Positions 10,544 to 21,597 are shown, counted from the stretch's first letter. The stretch: DNA of 64,000 bases from Uloborus plumipes (GCA_038373865.1 JAXGGA010004446.1:24354-88353); one strand, 5' to 3'. A program made the numbers and translations. Notes: generated by a model not told the origin, from the letters alone.

Positions 10544-12484
10544 ATAAGTTAGTTTAGTTTCACAAAGGACAAAAAACCATGCATAAGTGCATTTAATAAC
10601 ATCATGTTTACTAAGAGAACATGATTTAACGAATGGGGTACGCGTAGAACAGCACATTGCATGATTCTACAAAGAGCGTGACTTATTTAGATTCAGCTGC
10701 TATCATAATGAGTAAACATTGCGAAAATGGAAAGCGTTGTCTTTTGCATAAAATGTAAAAATCAACTATTTTGCATTAAGCCGAGAGCTGAAAGAGCGAA
10801 AAACAAAGTAAATACAACGTCGTATATCTTTGGATATTGTTTAGGTGTGGAAGAAATAAGGTCCTGTCTCATTAAAAAAACACCGCTTAAGTGTCCATAA
10901 ACATCCATTGTATTACCTACTGAATTTAATCTATTTCGGCTAGAAAAAGGCCGGTGTTTTCAAAATTTTACTTTTATTTTTTAGTAGTGCACTTTAAATG
11001 CCAGAAACAAGTAAATAATTTTTGTTACATCAAATAACATGATTTTTAAGGGAATGCGTGTGTTATCCTTACTTTAAAGAATTTCTTCTAGTTCAACAAA
11101 TAAAGGAAAGTTTTGATTTTCTTTAAGACAAAAAAATAGTAATAGTTTGATTCTTATTCTTAAAAATGCTCGTAGAATTTTTTATTCAGCATTAAATTAA
11201 ATTGCTAAAAATTGCAAATTTGAGTTTTTTTTTTTTTTGAAGAAAAATTCAAAGTATTATCGTCACTTTATTTACAAATTTAAGAGTAAGACAGACAACC
11301 TTTTTTTTTCTATTAAGTTATCCAACATTCTTTAGCATGATTTTGTACTTTCAGATTAGTTCGTTTCATTTCTCAGCCATCCTAATATTTTCATAAGTAA
11401 TGACAGCTATTAACCCTACACTGCATAGCGTTGCCAATTGGATACATGAACTATTTTCCCTTTTGACCAAGCATAGGGCAACTCAAGCATAAAAAGCAAA
11501 TATTAGGTATCTTTAAAGCAAATATAACCATCTATCCTCAAAATTAAATCTTTAAAAATGTTTTCCAATGTTTTCTTATTACGTTAATATATATATAGTT
11601 CTTTCAAAGAACAAAAAATCATGCAGTGTAGGGTTAAGTAGTGCCGTCAAAATGCCTGTTACGTAAATGCATAGTTTATCATTTTTAGTGCACTTTCGTT
11701 TGCAAAACTTGAAAATAACTTTAAAAATATCTTGCATCATTTTTATCAGCCTTTAGTTACTTTTCTGAAGAATTCATCATAATATGCAAGTCAGGGCAAA
11801 TACAAGGGGCGACAGGTGCGATCTCCCCTTCCTTGATTGACTTTCTATTGGCAATGTTTTTCGAAATTGAAGTACTAAAAACGGCAGTATATTCTATCTT
11901 TGATGGCATTCGAGAAATGGGTAAGATTTAAAGACTTTCCACCGGTAATTTTTAAAAATTGAAGTTCCAGATAATGAAGATTCTTAAATGATAAAGGGGG
12001 TGTTTAACCATTCGCCAGGAATCATTAAGAAGTGGAGCACTAAAAATGCAGTTTTATAATATCTTTGACAGAGAAAAAGGAGAGAATATGTTTGGAGAAT
12101 TCTTGGCTTCCACTCCTTGGCTAAATCTCTATATTTTATAAATAAATAATCTCGAGTGATCCCCAAAAATAATTCGTGAATCAGATACGTAGTAAGATGC
12201 AACTAACCCCCCCCCCTTTTCTGGAAAAAATCTAGATCCACCATTTTACGAACGTAAATCTAAACTTAAAATATTGGCTTTATTTTATTCATGTCTCAGT
12301 ACTTTTTTAAAAAAAAGTAAAAGCCTGAAATACTGGAAACACAATAAAAAGTTAAATGAAAAATGCTCGTTTGCTGCTTCTAAAGAGCATTTTAACACAA
12401 AATATTCTAAATGTTTAAGCTAGAATTTGCATTTTACTTCTTAATTGAACGATAATTTATCTTTAAATAATTTTACTTTTGCAG
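10544..12484 (+). other. Receptor intron, right part
   Basis: AT-rich, with one small TTAA element at 11414-11633 and a C-run near 12207. Nothing else is recognised before the acceptor ACTTTTGCAG. Confidence 0.45.
11414..11633. mobile_element. Small TTAA-flanked MITE
   Basis: TTAA at 11410-11413 and 11634-11637 enclose 220 bp with inverted ends: CCCTACACTGCATAG on the left and CCCTACACTGCATGAT on the opposite strand at the right. Same TTAA/CCC...GGG architecture as the element at 4886 but a different sequence, so a second piggyBac-like family. Confidence 0.75.
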
Positions 12485-12624
12485 ATGTTGTAGTATTCAG
12501 TGAGAAAATGAAGCCAGGTGAAGAAGAAGCGTTTGCAGGTTTTTCTCCCGAAAATGTTCACTGGAATCGAATAGCATCCAATTCGGTTACAGAGGAATAT
12601 CTTTCGCCACAAGTAAAAATGAAG
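12485..12624 (+). CDS. Receptor gene, cytoplasmic exon 4
   Basis: Acceptor TTACTTTTGCAG and donor GTATGT. The carried G plus AT gives Asp and the frame reads DVVVFSEKMKPGEEEAFAGF, then SPENVHWNRIASNSVTEEYL and SPQVKMK, ending exactly on a codon (phase 0). Acidic and Ser/Thr-rich, with SVTEEYL as a possible phosphorylation site. The open frame runs past the donor into the intron, but base composition drops to intron-like there, and only the GTATGT cut joins the last exon in phase. Confidence 0.85.
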
Positions 12625-14201
12625 GTATGTCTCTCAAACCATGAACGCTATATCTGTGTGATTAAATATCTATGCTCAAGATTAGAGACATTGTATGCTA
12701 CATTTTTAATGACGTTTCTGGAATTCGTAGTTTAACAATATTTGTCAAAGATAGATTTTCTCAAAGTACTATTTGCGGTGTAGTTCTTATAGTATAAAAT
12801 TTAGTTACGTTGAAAAGTAGTGTTATAATATTTAGGACTATTTCTTTAATAGGTGGTGGTAATTTTACGTTAATAAATAACTAAAAAAATACTGTTATCT
12901 ATCTTGAACACATATTGAAATAAACACATAAGCGTATGGTTTTCATTTAAGAACGCTATTAAATGACAATTTAATTACTATACAGCTAAAATTCGTTAGA
13001 AAGAAAGTAATTTCTGTCTAACGCATAAAATTGTAGTTTAAAAATAAGTAAACAGTATTTTGCAAAAGTAGCTTACGCATGTAAACTTCAACGTTAGAAA
13101 AGTTAATAACGGAAAATTCATGTTATATTTTATGACGAAATATTTGACGCTATGTGAATTTTACTGTGCAATATTATTTTTTTCCCCTGTGAAACAGTTA
13201 TTCATTTGTTTAACTGTAATTTACCATTCTAAGTAGCGTACTGAACATAGTGATCGTCATGCCCCCAGAATTAAAGAAACATGGTTCTTTAATCAATAAA
13301 ATAAATACTAGTTAATAAAAATATCTATAAAACAAAAAAGGCAAAAGGGCATAAATTATGAAACATTTTAACCCTTTAACTAAAATGAAAAACGACCTTT
13401 CAAATTTTGGTGACATCAGTCTGCTCATTTGTTATGATTTTTTGTTCTTAGTTATCTCGAAACATTATATGTTATTGTGAAATCATCTTGCTTTCTGACT
13501 CGCTTGCAAGGGCTAACTTAAAGCCATAATATACATGTTTAACCCATTAATGCCTGACATTTTTTTCCCAAAGAAATTTTGTATACTGGTTACAAACAGT
13601 GTTTAATGAACAGGAAAAATAATTAAAAAATATGTAAAAAATAATTTTTTTATGAAGGAAAGAAGAATCGTTCCTTTTCTTTCTCACACTATTTTTAGTA
13701 CTTGATTACGAGGGTTTCTGCGAAAAAAGACTTCATTTGTTCATTAAGCTCCTTACTGTGCTGATACGTCTCCTTGTATTTTCTGGATGTTAAGTAAACT
13801 CAAGATACTATTGAAAGATTCATGTTTTCTAGTCTTTTTGTCTTTTTTTTTTTCAAAATAAAAAAATCGATAAGGGAACTGCACTTTCAATCAGTCAAAC
13901 TAAGTTACTCGCGGATGAAGCTATTGGCAATAGAAAAAATACAGAAAAAAATGTGAATTTTTTAATGAAAAAAAAACATGCATGCACAGAAACTTTCCAA
14001 GTTGACAAGTGCTTTTGATTCATGTTAATCACGTTTTACCACAAAAATAAAAAAATCGGATTTTTTTTATTCATAAAACCGTTGCACACCTCAATACAGA
14101 ACTTCAAAATGCACTCATATGATTATGAAAAACCTTAGTTAAAACATTTATAAACAAATGTATCGTCTTTATGCTCCTTTTTTTTTTTTTTTTTTGTTTA
14201 G
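12625..14201 (+). other. Last receptor intron
   Basis: Donor GTATGTCTC to an acceptor preceded by a long pyrimidine run (about 20 T). Holds a truncated copy of the TTAA element listed separately. No other structure seen. Confidence 0.5.
13543..13690. mobile_element. Truncated copy of the CCCATTAATGCC TTAA element
   Basis: Starts after TTAA (13539-13542) with CCCATTAATGCCTGACAT and matches, base by base with few changes, the reverse complement of the right part of the element at 4886-5392, including GTATACTGGTTACAAACAGT. Homology fades near 13690 and no second end is found. Confidence 0.75.
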
Positions 14202-14447
14202 TTGCAAGGCACTACAGGAGTCTGGCCACAGACACCCACAGACTGGCCTCCAACGGCAATGGATGCAGTTTCTCTTCAATTTCATAGACCAGGAGAGGAC
14301 AGTGTCGGCCAAGACCCCAGGCGCAACTTGCCGATGCACACGTTGCCTACTATTGAAGAAGCACCCATAATCACCTCATCACCGTCGGCGACATCTGTGA
14401 TAACTAAGCAGTCCATAAGCCTACCAGCTAGGCAAACAGATGTTTGA
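14202..14447 (+). CDS. Receptor gene, terminal exon with PDZ-ligand end
   Basis: Enters in phase 0 after the acceptor TTTTGTTTAG; the first codon is TTG (Leu), not a start. It encodes LQGTTGVWPQTPTDWPPTAM, a proline- and serine-rich middle (RRNLPMHTLPTIEEAP) and ends ...ARQTDV before TGA at 14445-14447. The last residues T-D-V fit a class I PDZ-binding motif (S/T-x-hydrophobic), typical of adhesion and junction receptors. Base composition is clearly richer in G+C than the flanks. Together the five exons give about 216 residues. I do not recognise the gene by name; an Ig-superfamily adhesion receptor is the most likely family. Confidence 0.85.
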   Translation: MQGTTGVWPQTPTDWPPTAMDAVSLQFHRPGEDSVGQDPRRNLPMHTLPTIEEAPIITSSPSATSVITKQSISLPARQTDV

Positions 14448-16394
14448 AGAGTTCAGGGAACAAGCTTTCTCAGTTAGTATGCAAATTTATATACATTTTT
14501 AAGACTAATATGTGCCTAAACTATAGATTTATTATTTTCCTTTTCTTTGAAGATATTGATATATTTTTATTTAAAATATTTTCAGATAATGTTTATGATG
14601 CTAGATGTTTTTTATTAAAGTGTACGGCTCAGTAGAACATAATAATGCATTTAATTCCTGTTTAGTTTTTGCAAACACATTTATGGTTTTTCTTATAGTG
14701 CTATAAATAGGAAGGAATCGTAAGTTAAACATGATTGGATAAGATGAATAACGGTAAAAAATACATTTTATTGTTGTTGTTGTCTTGTCCGACATGCAAT
14801 GTACTCAATTCGTGACAAAAGTGTTTAAGACAGCTCTGTCCACATCTATAACATGGAAAAGAAGCTAAAATCTATTAGCTAGTCAAACAGTGTTATTAAG
14901 ATTGGAAAAAAAAAAAAAACAAACGATGAGGGGGGGGGGATAAAACTGATATTGTCTAAAATCTAAAAGTTGTCTTTTTTTTTCTTTTAAATTGAAATTT
15001 GTATTCTCTGTAACTCCGAAATATGTGTATATAAGCGTTTTGCAAATATCGCAAACCAGAAATAAATGGACAAATCTTTATGCTAATCCAATTTTGAAAG
15101 TTTCCCCTTCATTCTCAGTGTGCGACATTTTCTGTAACAACAGTTGCTTGCCTTTTCAGAACTCCTTTTTTCAGTTAGTATGTTCCTTTATTTTAGGTAA
15201 CATAATGTGAAAACTATGTTGCTTCTAACGTGAAAACCAGCAATGAGGTTCTACGATGAACAGTCATGCCCTTCCATTTGTTACGAAAACAGCAAATTGC
15301 TGCAGTTGAAGTGCATATCGCAAATACCTCTACCATGGATTACGTTATACTAGACTTAGCAAGTCAACCAGAAGAAGAAATTGAAATTTCTTTGATTGAT
15401 GCATGAGCTTATGTAACTCTATAACAAGGACTCAACTCTAGCGTTTAATGAAATGTGATTTATGAAAAATACTTAACTAGAACTTTCATCGTAAACAAAA
15501 GCATTTTTCGAAGCATATGTAAAGCTAAATACAACAAAGTATAACCGTTATTATATGAATTTATCGCCTTCATTTTAGAAAAGATGTAAGCGGATTTGTG
15601 TGTGTTTTTACTTTGCCAGAGCGGCAATTAAAGATTGTTTTCACAAATCATAGCCCTTACAATTTTTTTTTTGTAATATATCAATACTACCAACTAAAAA
15701 CTAACCAAAAATTTTTCATATACGGTTTTATTCTTGAAAGTTTTAAAAGATCACTGCAAATAAACCCGGCTACATTAAAGTTTATTAAACATTTTTTCAC
15801 ATGCCTGGTTAAATGTGGTCACTTTTTATGCTCTAGTTACATTTATGTTTTTTAAATTGCAGCGTCATCGAATTTATTTTGATCAGTGTGTGAAACATTG
15901 GTTTCATATTGAGTTAGCTTTAATTGTTTATTTTAAATCTTTTGTGAGAAAATGAAAACACCATATTGACAAAAAATTCTGCAATGTATTATGATAATGT
16001 TTAAATTTGAAATGAAAAACATCCAACATCTAACTATATTGAGTTAAACTTAATTTGTAACAATAAAATAAGATATATGGCTTACATGCACACGGAACTG
16101 TAGACGAACAAATTTTTGGTGTAATTGGTCTATTATGTTACAGAATTAATATGTTCTTTCTCGTAAATGTTCCTTAACATCAAGCGAATGCAAAATTTCT
16201 AAAGGCAACTATATTTTTCAATAAGTTTAGTACAAAGCTATACTCAACATAAACTGGTTTCTAAAATTTGCATTCGTTCGTATAATTATATTTTTCATTA
16301 CCAAAAATACTTCGAAAGCTAACTCAAGTATAGTTATTACACATGATCTGTAGTTTATGTTTCAGTTCTAATAATAAATGTCAAATACATGATA
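14448..16394 (+). other. 3' untranslated and flanking region of the receptor gene
   Basis: AT-rich, with a run of G at 14930-14939. AATAAA occurs at 15061-15066 and 16062-16067; either could end the transcript but nothing decides between them. No other gene is visible. Confidence 0.4.
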
Positions 16395-17704
16395 CGAGGG
16401 TGAATCAAATGAAAACCTTAAAAGTGTTATAAATTATTTATTTTGACAACTAAGTAAAACTTACATTTATCATTTTTCGACATAGTCTCCTTGACGTGTT
16501 ATGCAAGTGTTCCACCGCTTTGGAAGCGCATGAATACCACGTTTAAAGAATTCTTTTGGTTGTGCCTGTAGCCACTCGTGCACCGCGGTTTTCACTTCTT
16601 CATCACTTTGGAAATGCTTGCCTCCCAATGCATCTTTAAGCTTTCCGAACACATGAAAGTCACTAGGGGCGAGGTCTGGAGAATAAGGTGGGTGAATGAG
16701 GCATTCAAATTTGATATCCTGGATAGTTTGAACCGAGAGACGGGCTGTATGTGGTCGGGCGTTGTCATGCTGTAACAACACACCTGAAGTGAGAAGTCCT
16801 CGCCGTTTACTCCTGATTGCTGGCTTAAGTTGATTTTTCAAGAGATTTGAATAAGAAGTAGCGTTTACTGTCATTCCCCTGTCCATGTAATGCTCCAAAA
16901 TTACTCCGTTTACATCCCAGAAGAGAGTCAGCATGAGTTTTCCTGCTGATCGCTGAGTTCGGAATTTTTTTGGTTTTGGCGATGAGCTATGGCGCCATTC
17001 CTTACTTGCTCTTTTTGTTTCTGGTTGATGGTAATGAACCCAGGTTTCATCCCCTGTAACAATTCTGTCTAAAAATGAATCACCTTCGGCGTTGAAACGA
17101 CGCAAAAGTTCTTCACAGGCATCGACGCGACGTTCTTTCAATTCAGAAGTCAATTGACGCGGAACCCATCTTGCAGAAACTTTATTGAACTGCAACACAT
17201 TATGGACAATATTTTGCGCTGAACCGTAACTAATCTCCAGCATTTGGGCAATTTCCTTAAGTGTTATACGCCTGTTGTCCAAAATGAGTTCTTCTGCCCG
17301 CGCAATGTTTGCGTCTGTCACTACGCGGTGAGCCTGCCCAGGTCGTTGGGCGTCCTCTATTGAAGCGATACCACTTTTAAACTTTCTGCACCACTCGTAC
17401 ACTTGCTGCAGGGACAAACATGAATCGCCATACTGTACTGTCATCCTGCGATGAATTTCCATTGGTTTGACACCTTCACTGCTCAAGAAACGAATGACTG
17501 ATCGCTGTTCTAACGCGGTGCATATTGATAATGGGGCGGCCATATTGTAACTGAAGTCACTGCTCGTTGTGTGTAGCAAGGTCACTACCGCACCTGGTGG
17601 TCATTGTGTGAACTTCAACGAACATCCCTGCCATCTACCGGATAAATCCTACAACTTCTCGGAACTTTACAGCACTTTTAAGGTTTTCATTTGATTCACC
17701 CTCG
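16395..17704 (-). mobile_element. Complete mariner transposon
   Basis: 1310 bp bounded by TA at 16393-16394 and 17705-17706. The inverted ends start CGAGGGTGAATCAAATGAAA and are identical for 32 bases on both sides. Between them is a full transposase gene on the minus strand. Identical ends plus an open gene point to recent arrival. Confidence 0.96.
16470..17585 (-). CDS. Mariner transposase (D,D34D), apparently intact
   Basis: Catalyses cut-and-paste movement of the element into TA sites. 371 codons are open; a second Met at residue 15 (MAAPLSICT) is the more likely start and gives 357 residues, close to the family's usual 345-360. A first helix-turn-helix lies near residues 28-65 and a second near 105-130 (ITLKEIAQMLEISYGSAQ). 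WVPRQL at 140-145 is the mariner linker. Catalytic residues: D179 in TGDETW, D274 in HDNARPH and D309 in YSPDLAPSDFH, with 34 residues between the last two, as in mariner (D,D34D). No stop or frameshift; catalysis looks possible but is not shown. Confidence 0.95.
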   Translation of the reverse strand: MTLLHTTSSDFSYNMAAPLSICTALEQRSVIRFLSSEGVKPMEIHRRMTVQYGDSCLSLQQVYEWCRKFKSGIASIEDAQRPGQAHRVVTDANIARAEELILDNRRITLKEIAQMLEISYGSAQNIVHNVLQFNKVSARWVPRQLTSELKERRVDACEELLRRFNAEGDSFLDRIVTGDETWVHYHQPETKRASKEWRHSSSPKPKKFRTQRSAGKLMLTLFWDVNGVILEHYMDRGMTVNATSYSNLLKNQLKPAIRSKRRGLLTSGVLLQHDNARPHTARLSVQTIQDIKFECLIHPPYSPDLAPSDFHVFGKLKDALGGKHFQSDEEVKTAVHEWLQAQPKEFFKRGIHALPKRWNTCITRQGDYVEK

Positions 17705-18310
17705 TACTTATGTTTTTATCGGCTCGTCGAGAATAAAGTTTATGTAAATTAGTTACGCATGTATGTATAACAAATAATTTTTCTTATTTTTATATGAATA
17801 AAATATGTTGTTCTAAAAACCATCTGGAAAATGTATTTAAATGTGTTTCTGTTATAATTATTTCTCTTGTGAGGCACCAAAGAGTATTCGTAAAGAGTGA
17901 TTTTCATAGTTTTGGATGTTTAAAAGAGAATGTGTCACGCTTCAAAGAAAACAAAACTTGTTTTATTAGTATTTTTTGTAACTGCTTAAAATGTGCTTTA
18001 ATTCGTGCAATGATTGTTATTCTAATACAAAAGGAGTGCTGGACATTTCCGAGTAACCAATTGTACAGAAAATTTCTATGAACGTGTTTTGTAAATGTCA
18101 TATATTGAACACTTTTTTTAGAGAAATAAAATCTGTTTGCACAATATTTAGAATGGTGATATAGACAACTAATAATTTCAAGTAATTTTGAGCATCAAAA
18201 CATTTTATAATGAACTATCTGCGTAGTCAGGCGTTTCACGGGCTACATTTAAATAAAAACTTAACAAAACTTGAATTAAAAAAAAGAAAAAATAATTCCT
18301 TTGTATTTAA
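17705..18310. other. AT-rich intergenic DNA
   Basis: A 95-codon frame at 17794-18081 has no recognisable domain. AATAAA occurs near 18125. Nothing else seen. Confidence 0.4.
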
Positions 18311-19227
18311 GGTAGTAGTCTGGTAACTTTTGCCTATTTTCATGACTTCTTTGGAGGGTGGTTTTTTATAGGAAAATAAAAATGAATTATCTTGAATATT
18401 AAGAGTGTTTTTATTTACATATTGAAAATATAAAAAAAATTATTTGAAAAAATTTAATAGTTTATTACTATTATTATTGTCACTCGAAGTTGGAACCTCA
18501 AAAAAAAAAAAAATGCACGTGGGTGGCCCGGGTGATTTTGGCTCTTGATGTTATCTGAAATCAAATATTCTTGATTATTCTTAATCTATAGACATGTCAT
18601 TCTGGTCGGAACTACTGAAGTTAAATTTCAAGGGTAAATAACAAAATGGCGGACTTTGAAAAAAAAAAGTCCTTTTATTTTAGCAAAGAAAGGGTTGTAA
18701 AATAAAAAGTTAGGGGTGAAAAAAATTCTCGTTAGTACCGACGAGAACTATAAGTGTGTAGAACAGCCTGTTAAAATTTGAAAGCAATCGGTTCAGTAGA
18801 AAAAAAGTTAGGACCCGGGCCGACCAGAAAAACAATGTTTTGAGAAAAACGCGTTTAAAGTTCAACAACAAATTTTCATAAGTAAACTTATACTTACGTC
18901 AATCGTCTATGCCTGGAGCGGCATTTATATTTAAAATAAATATATATTATATATACATAAATATATATATAAATATATATAATAGAATAACAGAGTCAAC
19001 CCAGGTATAAAAAATGCGCGCAAACAATAGAAGGGTCCAAGCGGTTGCAGCTGCCGGTCGACCTTAAAGGTTGGACTCCGAGGCGCTCTAGGAAACTCGT
19101 TATAACTCCCGAAATATTTCGAATTTCTGTCTGAAATTTTCACAGTATATTCTCAAGACATTGTACTTTCAAATTAAGCAAAAAAAAATTTTTCGATTTT
19201 TTGAACCCAAGTTACCAGACCACTACC
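18311..19227. mobile_element. TTAA-flanked element with GGTAGT ends
   Basis: TTAA at 18307-18310 and 19228-19231 enclose 917 bp whose ends are inverted: GGTAGTAGTCTGGTAACTT on the left and GGTAGTGGTCTGGTAACTT on the opposite strand at the right. The interior has no long frame and includes a TATA-rich stretch near 18935-18980. TTAA duplication is shared by the piggyBac and Kolobok groups; the superfamily is unsettled. Confidence 0.75.
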
Positions 19228-19639
19228 TTAAATGGATATAAGTTGTACTTCAAAAACCTTTATTACGGAATAGCTGTGTAATAATAAAGGTGGTTTCATC
19301 CAAGTTAATAAGACCACGATCTCTTAAAAAACTGTTCGAAATACACCACGATATGATAATTATATGATTAATAAAAAGTAAAAAATATGTATAGGAAATC
19401 AAAAATAAAAGAGCATTTGGAAAACAAAATAGTAAGATAGACAGTCTTACCGATTAATACTATTAAAATCTGTCCGCGTCTGTCTGTCTGTCTGTCTATC
19501 TATCTGTCTGTCTGTCTGGCCGTCTGAAGCTTGAACTCCTCAAAAACCGCTGAGCGTAAAGAATCAAACATAATACCATTCGATTCGAAATTTTCTAAGG
19601 AAGACAATAAGACCAACCGCGTAATTGTACGACGTTAAT

Positions 19640-20533
19640 TAGCTGAGATATTAATTAAAACGTTAATTAAATTCTTTGCACTTTTAAAATTCCATGACAT
19701 TTATTTCTTTCAGTTGCCATTTTAAATTAAAGCGTTAATTAAATATTGCACTATTTTAAATTCCAAGACTTTTATTTCTTACCGTTGCCATTTTAAATTA
19801 AAGCGTTAATTAAATTATTGAACTATTTAAAATTCCAGGACATTTATTTCTTACCGTTGCCATTTTGAATTAAAACGTTAACTAAATTATTGAACTATTT
19901 AAAATTCCAACACATTTATTTCTTACCGTTGTCATTTTGAATTAAAACGTTAATTAAATTATTGAACTATTTAAAATTCCAAGACATTTATTTCTTTCAG
20001 TCGCCATTTTAAATTAAAGCGTTAATTAAATTATTGCACTATTTTAAATTCCAAGACTTTTATTTCTTACCGTTGCCATTTTGAATTAAAACGTTAATTA
20101 AATTGTTGAACTATTTAAAATTCCAAGACTTTTATTTCTTTCCGTAGCCATTTTAAATTAAAGCGTTAATTAAATTGTTGAACTATTTAAAATTCCAAGA
20201 CTTTTATTTCTTACCGTTGCCATTTTGAATTAAAACGTTAATTAAATCATTGAACTATTTAAAATTCCAAGACTTATTTCTTTCCGTAGCCATTTTAAAT
20301 TTTAAAGCGTTAGTTAAATTGTTGAACTATTTAAAATTCCAAGACTTTTATTTCTTTTCGTAGCCATTTTAAATTAAAGTATTAATTAAATTGTTGAACT
20401 ATTTAAAATTCCAAGACTTTTATTTCTTACCGTTGCCATTTTGAATTAAAACGTTAATTAAATCATTGAACTATTTAAAATTCCAAGACTTTTATTTCTT
20501 TCCGTAACCATTTTAAATTAAAGCGTCAATTAA
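19640..20533. repeat. 72-bp minisatellite, about 12 units
   Basis: The marker CGTTAATTAAAT (or a one-base variant) recurs at 19661, 19733, 19804, 19876, 19948, 20020, 20092, 20164, 20236, 20308, 20380, 20452 and 20524: steps of 72 except one of 71. Each unit runs through GAACTATTTAAAATTCCAAG, TTTATTTCTTACCGTTGCCA and TTTTGAATTAAAA. Two unit types (TTGAATTAAAACG and TTAAATTAAAGCG) tend to alternate, so duplication may have been in 144-bp steps. Scraps of the unit resume at 20836-20863 and 21167-21245 around inserted MITEs. Confidence 0.95.
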
Positions 20534-20835
20534 GGCAGCGATTCAAGTGAAACAGCACTGCGATCGCTTCGAATTGCAATCGCTACTGGAAGTGAATTAC
20601 ATTATCATCAACTTAACTTGGCATGACGTCACTACGGGTGGAGCCAATAAGAGCTCACAAGTACTCAGCGATCTCCTCTAATTCACCAAGTAGGCTGTGA
20701 CGTTTTATCTAGCTCGTTTTTCATAGGCAAACGTCACGCTGACGTCACGATGTTTTTATCAAGAAACGTTCTAATGTAATTCATTTCCAGTAGCGATTGT
20801 AATTTGCGATGGCCTGTTTCACTTAAATCCCTGCC
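20534..20835. mobile_element. GGCAGGGATTCAAGTG MITE, copy 1
   Basis: 302 bp inserted in the minisatellite with a 3-bp duplication TAA (20531-20533 and 20836-20838). Inverted ends read GGCAGCGATTCAAGTGAAAC and, on the opposite strand, GGCAGGGATTTAAGTGAAAC. Three-base duplications suit PIF/Harbinger-type elements, though the superfamily is not proven. It contains two perfect CRE sites TGACGTCA (20624-20631, 20740-20747). Confidence 0.85.
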
Positions 20836-20863
20836 TAAATTGTTGAACTATTTAAAATTCCAA

Positions 20864-21166
20864 GCCAAGGATTCAAGTGAAACAAGCGATCGCAAATTAC
20901 AATCGCTACTGGAAATGAATTACATTAGAACGTTTCTTGATAAAAACATCGTGACGTCAGCGTGACGTTTGCCTATGAAAAACGAGCTAGATAAAACGTC
21001 ACAGCCTACTTGGCGAATAAGAGGAGATCACTGACTGCTTGTGAGCTCTTATTGGCTCCAGCCGTAGTGACGTCAGTGCCAAGTTAAGTTGATGATAATG
21101 TAATTCACTTCCAGTAGCGATTGCAATTCGAAGCGATTGCAATGGTGTTTCACTTGAATCCCTGCC
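20864..21166. mobile_element. GGCAGGGATTCAAGTG MITE, copy 2 (inverted)
   Basis: 303 bp, the near-exact reverse complement of copy 1, with its own 3-bp duplication CAA (20861-20863 and 21167-21169), so it is an independent insertion and not a local inversion. Only 28 bases of minisatellite separate the copies, and a transcript across both would fold into a hairpin with a stem of about 300 bp. CRE sites at 20952-20959 and 21068-21075. Confidence 0.85.
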
Positions 21167-21552
21167 CAAGACTTTTATTTCCTACCGTTGCCATTTTGAA
21201 TTAAAACGTTAATTAAATTATTGAACTTTTTAAAATTAAAGAGTTATTTCTTTCCATTGTCATTTTGAATACGTGTTACAACAAAGTTCTAACAATTGTT
21301 TTTATTCTAATTATTAATGACTTATATTTTTTCGCTGGTATACCATTTTGAAAATGTGTTTTTAAATAAAATTGCAATTGCTGTTTTTAAAAGGGACTTT
21401 TTTTGGCTGCGATCCAAATATTAAAAGAACTTTTTCGTTTAGAATTCTGCAATTAATTTTACAGGAAGAAAGCGGTTTGGAAATAATTGTTTTTGGTAAG
21501 GAATTTTGTTTGTTATTTAGGGAGAGTGCTAAGTATGCGCTACTTGACATTG

Positions 21553-21554
<2 letters not shown>

Positions 21555-21596
<42 letters not shown>
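21555..21596. repeat. Poly-T run of 42
   Basis: An uninterrupted homopolymer inside the Helitron; possibly the tail of a retrotransposed insert, but no such insert is recognisable next to it. Confidence 0.9.

Positions 21597-21597
<1 letters not shown>

Noticed and set aside
19640..20533. Regular repeats resembling a CRISPR array
   Set aside because: Units are full 72-bp tandem repeats without unique spacers, in a eukaryotic Helitron.
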